A stretch of DNA of 7,157 bases from Acidiferrobacteraceae bacterium (GCA_002731295.1 PCBE01000077.1:13538-20694); one strand, 5' to 3'. Shown: positions 1 through 5,260, numbered from the stretch's first letter. Program-made: numbers and translations. Notes: generated by a model not told the origin, from the sequence alone.

Positions 1-697
1 CTGCGCCGGTGGTGTAGCAGATGCCGAATACCGTGTCATCGATATTGACGTCTGTAAAACGCCGAGCGGCAACAACATCGCCGAGCTGCGGGTGGACCAT
101 GGGCAGATGATATGTATCCAGGTAATTCTCGATAACAAACTTCCAGTTGGCATCGGCTGTCAGAGTGCGTTGCTGGCCTAAACTGAAACGGGATAAATCA
201 TAGCTTTGCCAGCGCGAAGTCAGCGGGGCTACAAATTGTTCGAACTTAGGAGCTTTCCCGTCAATGTTTACGAATACCTGGTCCAACCAGACCGCAACGC
301 GTACAGGTTCCAGTCCATAGTGTTGTGGGTCAAAATCAGCCGGTGCGCTGCGGTCGCCGGTCTTCCAGTGTGGGGTGCCGCGCAACCCCCCGTCCATTCC
401 ATAAGCCCAGCCGTGATACGCGCAGTGCAATAGCTTTTCGCCCTGGCATGGCACCCGCAGCACTCGCGCACCACGATGACGACAGACATTATGAAAACCC
501 CGAATACATCCATTTTCATCTCGTAGCAGAATCAGCGGCAGACCGGCCACAGTCACGGGAATCGCATCGCCTGGACTGGCCATCCGACTGGCACTGCCGG
601 TATTAACCCAGCTACGGGCGAACAGGACATCGTTTTCCCGCTCATAAAGCGCAGGATCATGGTACGCCGCGTACAACTGTTCCTTCTGTGATCTCAC
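1..697 (-). CDS. Rieske non-heme iron oxygenase alpha subunit (partial, 3' end outside window)
   Basis: Catalytic subunit of a ring-hydroxylating or N-demethylating Rieske oxygenase, cytoplasmic. About 232 residues are visible and the C-terminal part lies beyond the left edge. The Rieske [2Fe-2S] ligands are clear: CRH at residues 72-74 and CAYH at 92-95. The mononuclear iron site is ENYLDTYHLPMVH at 190-202, with H197 and H202 as ligands and D194 in the place of the bridging Asp between the two centres. I chose the GTG at 697-695 because a GGAG lies 6 nt upstream (704-707) and an in-frame TGA at 721-719 closes the frame; no ATG is available. The gene follows the PuuD-like hydrolase by 48 bp on the same strand, so co-transcription is likely. 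By family it could be a choline, betaine or carnitine-type monooxygenase or an aromatic dioxygenase. The substrate is not determined. CntA-type carnitine oxygenases carry Glu at the bridging position, so the Asp here argues mildly against that subgroup. Confidence 0.9.
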   Translation of the reverse strand, partial: MRSQKEQLYAAYHDPALYERENDVLFARSWVNTGSASRMASPGDAIPVTVAGLPLILLRDENGCIRGFHNVCRHRGARVLRVPCQGEKLLHCAYHGWAYGMDGGLRGTPHWKTGDRSAPADFDPQHYGLEPVRVAVWLDQVFVNIDGKAPKFEQFVAPLTSRWQSYDLSRFSLGQQRTLTADANWKFVIENYLDTYHLPMVHPQLGDVVAARRFTDVNIDDTVFGICYTTGA

Positions 698-745
698 CTG
701 CAACTCCAACGCTGCAGCTCAGGACGGTAGTCGATTTCCACGAGA

Positions 746-1510
746 TTAACGTTCACGCGCCCGGGCACGTGCCGCATCACCAAAGGCTTCAAACAATCGC
801 CGTGACAGTGTATGACTGCTCGGCTCCCATTCGGCATGCCACTGTACACCCACGGTGAAAGTAGCATCGTCTTTTAGACGTATCCCCTCAATCAAGCCAT
901 CTTCCGATACGGCTTCTACCGCGAACATATCAGCCAGGCGATCGATCCCCTGTCCATGCAATGAATTGACTCGAATATCCGATTCACCGGCGATTCGGGC
1001 CAGACTGCCACTCAACGTCACCCGGTGACGCGGCTTGAATATTTCCTCAATCGTAATGTCCTCGTTCCGCGGCATTCGGTGGTCGTCTTTCCCCTCGACC
1101 AGATGAACCCGGTAGTGCAGAGATCCCCCCATTGCAACGTTCATCTCCTGAATCCCCCGACACATACCGAAAATCGGGACGCCTTTGTCGATGCAGTTTC
1201 TAACCAACAGTAATACCGTGTCGTCCCGACCTGGATCTATCGGCTCATCGTCGGGAAAAGGATCTCCTGAAAAATGGTGTGGCTCGACATTGGCACGACC
1301 ACCCGGCAAAACCAGGCCATCGAGACGGTCGGCAAGGCGATCGCAGTCATAGTAATCCTTGACTCCGGGTAACAGTAAAGGCTCACAGTTTGCAAATCGT
1401 GAGACTGACCGCACAACCGTCTGGCCAGTACCGTGAGCGGCATAGCGGCCATTGGCCACTTCCATCAGGCTGGCAGCAATACAAACTAAAGGTTCAATAT
1501 TGTGTGTCAT
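746..1510 (-). CDS. Class I glutamine amidotransferase-like gamma-glutamyl hydrolase (peptidase C26, PuuD-like)
   Basis: A 254-residue cytoplasmic hydrolase expected to cleave gamma-glutamyl amide bonds, as PuuD does for gamma-glutamyl-GABA in putrescine degradation. Family landmarks occur in order: LPGGRANVEPHHF (68-80), the nucleophile elbow GMCRGIQE with C117, NSLHGQG (182-188), and GVQWHAEW with H225 and E227 completing the Cys-His-Glu triad. The length matches E. coli PuuD, which is also 254 residues as I recall it. QWHAE replaces the common QWHPE; this does not touch the triad. The ATG start at 1510 has no strong Shine-Dalgarno sequence. The gene lies just upstream of the Rieske oxygenase on the same strand. 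This suggests a pathway in which an amine is handled as a gamma-glutamyl derivative, or in which the hydrolase releases a product next to an oxidative step. Neighbours that would confirm a Puu pathway (PuuA, PuuB, PuuC) are not in the window, so the exact substrate is open. Confidence 0.9.
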   Translation of the reverse strand: MTHNIEPLVCIAASLMEVANGRYAAHGTGQTVVRSVSRFANCEPLLLPGVKDYYDCDRLADRLDGLVLPGGRANVEPHHFSGDPFPDDEPIDPGRDDTVLLLVRNCIDKGVPIFGMCRGIQEMNVAMGGSLHYRVHLVEGKDDHRMPRNEDITIEEIFKPRHRVTLSGSLARIAGESDIRVNSLHGQGIDRLADMFAVEAVSEDGLIEGIRLKDDATFTVGVQWHAEWEPSSHTLSRRLFEAFGDAARARARER

Positions 1511-1645
1511 GCATTAAAGACATCAGTTCAAGCGGTTCACTGTAGTCCGAAACAATGTGCCTAAACATAACATGTAGGCCCTGACACCGCCTCTCCAGCA
1601 TCGTAGGGGTTCGGATTCAAACCCCGGTGGACAGCCCATCAAAAC
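1511..1645. other. Intergenic region with a small hairpin
   Basis: This 135-bp stretch lies between the end of the DUF3501 gene and the start of the PuuD-like gene, both on the minus strand. It must hold the end of the upstream transcript and possibly a promoter for the PuuD-like gene, but I see no convincing -35/-10 pair. The one structured element is GGGGTT (1606-1611), an 8-nt loop, and AACCCC (1620-1625). No T-run follows on either strand, so it is at best a weak or Rho-assisted terminator. Confidence 0.35.
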
Positions 1646-2230
1646 TCAGCCTCGCAGATCGCGAACAAGTGCCACTTGCGTGCTAGTCGAAACCTGCATA
1701 GCGTACCCGTACGCTGGATGATCAATCCCGATGAGTAGTTTTTCACTGGCTCGAAGGGCGCTGATCATCTGCTCAGTGAGTTCGAACCGCACAAAATGTA
1801 CCGCTGAGGTTTTGTCAGCGGTCTCCCGATCGAGATCCTCGTTCGCGATTGGTGTAACACGACTCAGATCCCCGACCGCAAGCCACAGGGCTGTTTCGAT
1901 CCCGATCAACCGCTGCAATTCTGCACGACGTTCCTCGATGTCGGGAAATTCGATCATCATAGTTGCCTTAAGGTTACTACCGTCAGGAATCAAAGGGTTA
2001 TAGGCATCGAGTTCTTCCTGGATTTTCTCTGCCTCAAAGATACGTTCCAGCCGCAGCATCTCCTGGATCTGGTATTGCATAGTCAGAGCGTCTTCAAAAT
2101 AAAGAGTTACGTTGGGACCGATGGCCACTCGTCGCTTATTCTTGTGCGCCATTACCCGCGTGCGAAAATCCTCACGGCCATTCGCGTATTGTTCCAGAGT
2201 CATCAGACTCGCACGTGTCAGTTTGTCCAC
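1646..2230 (-). CDS. DUF3501 family protein, third gene of the rubrerythrin operon
   Basis: A 194-residue soluble protein that I assign to DUF3501 from its overall sequence. Recognisable stretches are the N-terminal LTRASLMTLEQYA, a QYQIQEMLRLERIFE helix (52-66), and NPLIPDGSNLKATMMIEFPD (78-97). Its function is unknown. It has no cysteine, so it cannot carry a Cys-ligated cluster or a disulfide. The many Glu residues and H29, H145 and H171 could in principle bind metal, but this is speculative. No signal peptide or membrane segment is visible. It starts with GTG only 13 nt after the iron-sulfur gene's stop, with a weak AGG 8 nt upstream, so translation is probably coupled and modest. In my knowledge of proteobacterial genomes this family often accompanies a rubrerythrin and this type of iron-sulfur oxidoreductase, which suggests an accessory or assembly role in the same peroxide system. 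Confidence 0.85.
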   Translation of the reverse strand: MDKLTRASLMTLEQYANGREDFRTRVMAHKNKRRVAIGPNVTLYFEDALTMQYQIQEMLRLERIFEAEKIQEELDAYNPLIPDGSNLKATMMIEFPDIEERRAELQRLIGIETALWLAVGDLSRVTPIANEDLDRETADKTSAVHFVRFELTEQMISALRASEKLLIGIDHPAYGYAMQVSTSTQVALVRDLRG

Positions 2231-2243
2231 GATCCGGACCTGG

Positions 2244-3581
2244 CTATATACCGTAAGCCCTGCGTAACAGCGCTATGGGGTGGACAGCCTGACTCCCGTC
2301 ATCGACACCGTTCGCGAGGTGCTGACCTGCAATCGGGCAATCACTGCCGTAGTAGTCCGGTTGCAGTTGGTGAATTCGATTCATCACAGGTCTGCCAATT
2401 TTCATAGCTTTATCGAAGGTCTCTGTCTTAACACCATAGGTTCCATCATGTCCGGAACAGCGCTCCACAACTGTCACTACAGTGCCAGGTATCAGACTCA
2501 ATACATCACGGGTTTTGGGGCCGATGTTCTGGACTCGCTGGTGACAGGAGGCCTGATACAGCACATCGCCCAGGCTTTCAGAAAATGCTGTATTCAGCTG
2601 TCCAGCTGCATGACGGAGCATCAGGTACTCGAAAGGATCGTAAAAGGCCTTCGCAACCCGGCTGACGTCTGGATCATCCGGGAACATCAGTGGCAACTCC
2701 TGCTTGAACATCAGCACACAGGACGGCACCACCGCAACAAGGTCCCAGCCATCGTCTACCAACCGCGCCAGCGTTGGGATGTTCCTGTCTTTGGCGCGCT
2801 GCACAGATGCTAGGTCACCCAGTTCAAGCTTGGGCATTCCACAACACCACTCCTTCTCAGCAATTGTCACAGTGACCGAATTGTGCTCGAGAACTGCGAC
2901 CAGGTCATCGCCCAGGTCCGGTTCGTTATAGTTGCCGTAGCAGGTGGCGAACAGCGCGACCTTACCGCTGGTCGGCCCGGCTGCCGCCACCTGAGATTCG
3001 TCGGTCAGGCTTCTCTTCCCCAACCGTTTTCTCAACGAATCCGATTCGTAGGGTGGAACGCGGGCATCCGCGTGTATTCCGCCAACGGTTTGCATCATTT
3101 TTCGAATCGCTCGAGACCGGTTGGCCGTGTTCACAATGACCGAAATACCCGGCAAACCGGCTGCTTTCCCGACGCTATCCGTACTGGTGAGAACGCGATC
3201 CCGCAGCCTGGTACCTTTTTTCCGAAAACGGGTGGCCTTTGCCCGCAGCATAAGATGTGGAAAATCGATACCCCACTCGTGCGGCGGCACATAGGGGCAT
3301 TTGGTCATATAACACAGGTCGCACAGATAGCACTGGTCAACCACTTTCCAATAGTCAGCCTGATCTACACCATCAATCTCCAGGGTTGAGGATTCATCGA
3401 CCAGGTCAAATAACGTTGGGAAGCTATCACATAAAGAAACACAGCGACGGCAGCCGTGGCAGTGATTGAAAACCCGTTCGAGTTCCGTAAAAAGATCGTT
3501 CTGGTTGTAAAAAGCCGGGTTCCGCCAGTCTATGGGATGTCTGGTCGGTGTCTCAAGACTGCCTTCTCGAGGGGCTGTCAC
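2244..3581 (-). CDS. Iron-sulfur oxidoreductase with two 4Fe-4S motifs and two CCG-type domains (HdrC/HdrB- or GlpC-like)
   Basis: A 445-residue soluble electron-transfer protein. The N-terminal part has two ferredoxin-type CxxCxxCxxxC motifs: C41-C44-C47-C51 and C84-C87-C90-C95, the second followed by Pro. The C-terminal half has two cysteine-rich CCG-type domains as in HdrB, GlpC and LutA. The first has C214, C246-C247-G and C288. The second has C346, CSG at 375-377 and C415, so its second cysteine of the CCG pair is serine. There is no flavin or membrane domain. It sits 67 bp downstream of rubrerythrin and 13 bp upstream of DUF3501. Because that rubrerythrin lacks rubredoxin, the natural inference is that this protein feeds it electrons; its own donor is unknown. 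The start is GTG with no clear Shine-Dalgarno; an in-frame TAG about 33 nt upstream and the absence of an in-frame ATG leave little alternative. It is not itself a glycerol-3-phosphate dehydrogenase subunit, since no glpA/glpB neighbours are present. Confidence 0.9.
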   Translation of the reverse strand: MTAPREGSLETPTRHPIDWRNPAFYNQNDLFTELERVFNHCHGCRRCVSLCDSFPTLFDLVDESSTLEIDGVDQADYWKVVDQCYLCDLCYMTKCPYVPPHEWGIDFPHLMLRAKATRFRKKGTRLRDRVLTSTDSVGKAAGLPGISVIVNTANRSRAIRKMMQTVGGIHADARVPPYESDSLRKRLGKRSLTDESQVAAAGPTSGKVALFATCYGNYNEPDLGDDLVAVLEHNSVTVTIAEKEWCCGMPKLELGDLASVQRAKDRNIPTLARLVDDGWDLVAVVPSCVLMFKQELPLMFPDDPDVSRVAKAFYDPFEYLMLRHAAGQLNTAFSESLGDVLYQASCHQRVQNIGPKTRDVLSLIPGTVVTVVERCSGHDGTYGVKTETFDKAMKIGRPVMNRIHQLQPDYYGSDCPIAGQHLANGVDDGSQAVHPIALLRRAYGI

Positions 3582-3611
3582 CGGTTCATTAGAAACGGAG
3601 CGGCTGTACTA

Positions 3612-3640
3612 CGGGAGACAGCATGCCAAACCGTCTCCCG
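3612..3640 (-). promoter_or_regulatory. Intercistronic stem-loop between rubrerythrin and the iron-sulfur gene
   Basis: CGGGAGAC (3612-3619) and GTCTCCCG (3633-3640) form a perfect 8-bp GC-rich stem with a 13-nt loop. It starts 8 nt after the rubrerythrin stop codon and ends 30 nt before the GTG of the next gene. No T-run follows, so it is not a canonical terminator. Inference: an mRNA-stabilising, processing or partial-termination hairpin that would let the first gene be expressed above the other two. Confidence 0.55.
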
Positions 3641-3648
3641 CTGACTGC

Positions 3649-4068
3649 TCAGTCGCCCAGTGAGTCCAGCGCCTTCTGAAACCGGTTGGCGTGAGAGCGT
3701 TCAGCTTTGGCCAGGGTTTCAAACCAGTCCGCAATTTCATCAAAGCCCTCATCGCGTGCCGTCTTGGACATACCGGGATACATATCGGTGTACTCATGCG
3801 TCTCACCGGCCACGGCTGCCCTGAGATTGTCCGAAGTGCTGCCTATAGGCAGCCCCGTCGCCGGGTCGCCGGTCTGTTCAAGATATTCCAAGTGTCCGTG
3901 TGCGTGACCGGTCTCGCCTTCGGCGGTTGAACGAAAAACGGCCGAAACATCGTTGTACCCTTCCACATCCGCTTTCGCGGCGAAATACAGATAGCGCCGA
4001 TTTGCCTGCGATTCACCGGCAAAGGCATCCTTCAGATTCTGTTCCGTCTGCGTGTCTTTGAGTGACAT
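3649..4068 (-). CDS. Rubrerythrin family protein (diiron domain only, no rubredoxin domain)
   Basis: A 139-residue ferritin-like four-helix protein, likely a cytoplasmic non-heme diiron peroxidase reducing hydrogen peroxide to water. The candidate diiron ligands appear in the family order: E19 ([10 protein letters not shown]), E52 with H55 (EGETGH), E89 and E92 (AGETHEY), and E123 with H126 (KAERSH). The C-terminal rubredoxin domain of classical rubrerythrins is absent and the protein has no cysteine at all, so it needs an external electron donor. I place the start at the ATG 4068-4066 because GGAGG lies 5 nt upstream and [10 protein letters not shown] is the usual family N-terminus. An upstream in-frame ATG at 4101 would add 11 atypical residues and lacks such a site. 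It is the first gene of the operon and divergent from oxyR across 145 bp, so peroxide induction is expected. Confidence 0.93.
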   Translation of the reverse strand: MSLKDTQTEQNLKDAFAGESQANRRYLYFAAKADVEGYNDVSAVFRSTAEGETGHAHGHLEYLEQTGDPATGLPIGSTSDNLRAAVAGETHEYTDMYPGMSKTARDEGFDEIADWFETLAKAERSHANRFQKALDSLGD

Positions 4069-4073
4069 GGTGT

Positions 4074-4078
4074 CCTCC
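4074..4078 (-). promoter_or_regulatory. Strong ribosome binding site that fixes the rubrerythrin start
   Basis: GGAGG on the minus strand with a 5-nt spacer to the ATG at 4068. It is the best Shine-Dalgarno in the operon. It decides between the start at 4068 and the longer frame from 4101, and it contrasts with the weak sites before the two downstream GTG starts. Confidence 0.8.
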
Positions 4079-4127
4079 ATTTCGATTTCATAGGATTTCA
4101 AGTAGAGAATTCCGCCCGCGCGGCCCT

Positions 4128-4145
4128 CTACAGGAACTACTGTAG
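4128..4145. promoter_or_regulatory. Inverted repeat in the rubrerythrin-oxyR intergenic region
   Basis: CTACAG (4128-4133) and CTGTAG (4140-4145) are perfect 6-bp arms separated by 6 nt. The element overlaps the place where the -35 of the oxyR promoter would sit. It also lies just downstream of the larger palindrome as read towards rubrerythrin. It may be a regulator half-array or a chance dyad; the arms do not match the canonical OxyR ATAG/CTAT tetrads. Confidence 0.4.
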
Positions 4146-4156
4146 GTCAAATGTTC

Positions 4157-4184
4157 TGATATGTATAATCGTTTATTCATATCA
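4157..4184. promoter_or_regulatory. 28-bp near-perfect palindrome, candidate operator shared by oxyR and the rubrerythrin operon
   Basis: Positions pair around a centre at 4170/4171, with 12 of 14 half-site positions complementary. The outer arms TGATATG (4157-4163) and CATATCA (4178-4184) are perfect, and so are the inner arms ATAA (4165-4168) and TTAT (4173-4176) and the central CG. Its AT-richness, length and position between divergent genes, one of them encoding a LysR-type regulator, fit an OxyR binding site. It does not contain the textbook ATAG-N7-CTAT tetrads, so assignment to OxyR is an inference. On the minus strand a poor -10-like TACAGT at 4143-4138 would place the palindrome against the -35 region of the rubrerythrin promoter, which is typical for OxyR activation. 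Confidence 0.6.
4164..4169 (+). promoter_or_regulatory. Putative -10 box of the oxyR promoter
   Basis: A perfect TATAAT lies 44 nt upstream of the oxyR ATG and inside the 28-bp palindrome. No good -35 is present: the 6 bases 17 nt upstream read TGTAGG. If this is the promoter, a protein bound to the palindrome would cover the -10 and repress, which fits the negative autoregulation usual for LysR-type regulators. Confidence 0.5.
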
Positions 4185-4193
4185 AACTAATTG

Positions 4194-4207
4194 GTAATTC
4201 CTATTAC
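4194..4207. promoter_or_regulatory. Small inverted repeat just before the oxyR start codon
   Basis: GTAAT (4194-4198) and ATTAC (4203-4207) are perfect 5-bp arms around TCCT, ending 6 nt before the ATG. Its centre is 30 bp from that of the large palindrome. It could be a second operator half or an RNA structure near the ribosome site; the arms are short enough for chance. Confidence 0.3.
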
Positions 4208-4213
4208 TAAGGC

Positions 4214-5131
4214 ATGAATTTACGGGATCTACGCTACCTGATTGCGCTTGGCGACACCCTCCATTTCGGCCAGGCGGCAGAACGCTGTTTTGTCAGTCAG
4301 CCGACACTGTCTGGACAAATCCAAAAGCTCGAGCAGGAACTGGGTGTGGCACTGTTTGAACGCACCAACCGCTCGGTTCGGGTCACACCCATCGGACTGC
4401 AGATCACCGGCCACGCGCGTCAAATTCTTGAGCAAGTCGACGCTATTAATGCGCTGGCCACAGGGCATAAAGGTCCTTTGACCGGTCCACTTCGCATTGG
4501 CGCAATTCATACTTTAAGCCCCTATCTGCTGCCTCTGCTCATGATCGAGCTGCGCGACCGGCACCCGGAACTTCTCCTAGAAATCACAGAATCCACGACT
4601 GATCTGCTGCTTCAGGCGTTGCGCGAACACCGGCTGGATGCCGCCTTGCTCGCAACACCCCCGGACCGCCACGACCTCGAGGCGATCAACCTGTTCGAGG
4701 AGCCATTCTGGCTGGCACACCCACGCGATCACGCTCTCTACACCCAAGACGACATCCGACTGGAGGATCTTGCAGAGCTTGACGTGCTGTTGCTGTCACA
4801 AGAACACTGCCTGTCAGAACAGGTCATGGCAGCCTGCCGACTCAGCGAACGTCCGGAAACCGGGCCCATGGCAGGACTTAAAGCATCGAGCCTTGAAACC
4901 CTGGTACAGCTCGTTGGCATGGGAATCGGCGTAACCCTGGTCCCGGCGCTGTCAGTACACGCCGGTCGCCTGGCAGTCAGTGGAGTCATACTGCGTGAAC
5001 TGCAGATCCCCCAGGCCTTTCGTCAGGTACGGCTGGTCTACCGGACCAGCTTTCCACGGCAAGCCGGTCTTAGACTGCTATCGGACAATATACGACGTGT
5101 CCTGCCGAACACTGTCAGACCCAGCCATTAG
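4214..5131 (+). CDS. oxyR: OxyR, LysR-type hydrogen peroxide sensor and regulator
   Basis: A 305-residue LysR-family regulator, the same length as E. coli OxyR. The N-terminal winged helix-turn-helix (about 1-60) contains HFGQAAERCFVSQPTLSGQI, and the periplasmic-binding-like sensor domain covers about 90-300. The redox pair is present as HCLSEQVMAAC, with C199 and C208 at exactly the E. coli positions. T100 and H198, which lie at the peroxide pocket in E. coli OxyR, are also kept, and KASSLETLVQLV (223-234) matches the segment after the redox loop. The only other cysteine is C25, which is also found in E. coli. Peroxide should oxidise C199 to a disulfide with C208 and switch DNA binding. The gene is divergent from the rubrerythrin operon, its likely target. 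The ATG start gives the canonical MNLRDLRYLIAL opening, although the Shine-Dalgarno (AAGG one base from the ATG) is poorly placed. Confidence 0.95.
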   Translation: MNLRDLRYLIALGDTLHFGQAAERCFVSQPTLSGQIQKLEQELGVALFERTNRSVRVTPIGLQITGHARQILEQVDAINALATGHKGPLTGPLRIGAIHTLSPYLLPLLMIELRDRHPELLLEITESTTDLLLQALREHRLDAALLATPPDRHDLEAINLFEEPFWLAHPRDHALYTQDDIRLEDLAELDVLLLSQEHCLSEQVMAACRLSERPETGPMAGLKASSLETLVQLVGMGIGVTLVPALSVHAGRLAVSGVILRELQIPQAFRQVRLVYRTSFPRQAGLRLLSDNIRRVLPNTVRPSH

Positions 5132-5187
5132 CCGGTAAGACCACCCAACCAGAACATGGCCGCCGGCTGGGGTACCCTTCTGATCGC

Positions 5188-5216
5188 TTGCTCAGGGTAT
5201 GACGTAAACGTAAACT
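5188..5216 (+). promoter_or_regulatory. Putative sigma-70 promoter of the fadD-like gene
   Basis: TTGCTC (5188-5193) and TAAACT (5211-5216) are separated by 17 bp, the optimal spacing. Each hexamer matches four of six consensus bases. It lies 45 nt upstream of the fadD ATG. The spacer and -10 overlap the ACGTAAA repeats listed next, so a repressor bound there would block the promoter. Confidence 0.45.
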
Positions 5217-5235
5217 CAATTCCGTATACGTAAAA
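5202..5235 (+). promoter_or_regulatory. Triple ACGTAAA repeat, candidate operator upstream of fadD
   Basis: ACGTAAA occurs at 5202-5208, 5208-5214 and 5228-5234, all on the plus strand. The first two overlap by one base, giving ACGTAAACGTAAA. Because ACGT is its own complement, the first pair also reads as two ACGT cores 6 bp apart with partial dyad symmetry. The array overlaps the proposed -10 and ends 26 bp before the fadD start. The LiuR-like MerR regulator encoded downstream is a natural candidate to bind here, but this is inference from position and symmetry only. Confidence 0.45.
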
Positions 5236-5260
5236 GACAATACATTCCAAGGAAGAACCC

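Noticed and set aside
206..606. Overlapping small plus- and minus-strand open frames near the left edge
   Set aside because: The same bases encode the Rieske and mononuclear iron motifs in another minus-strand frame, which explains the region fully.
1600..1635. tRNA T-arm-like string GGGGTTCGGATTC followed by AAACCCC, suggesting a tRNA fragment or attachment site
   Set aside because: The stem and loop sizes do not fit a T-arm (6-bp stem, 8-nt loop), no acceptor, D or anticodon arm can be folded around it on either strand, and no integrase or repeat is nearby.
2280..3389. Long plus-strand open frames of 177 and 168 codons opposite the iron-sulfur gene
   Set aside because: They are antisense to a gene with clear cysteine motifs, have no recognisable family features, and follow from the codon use of the real gene.
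4069..4101. Longer rubrerythrin start at ATG 4101 adding MKSYEIEMEDT
   Set aside because: The ATG at 4068 has a GGAGG at ideal spacing and gives the usual family N-terminus [10 protein letters not shown]; the extension contains that Shine-Dalgarno itself.
5130..5168. AGCCGG and CCGGCT after oxyR as a terminator stem
   Set aside because: The arms are 6 bp with a loop of about 27 nt and no T-run follows, so chance is more likely.
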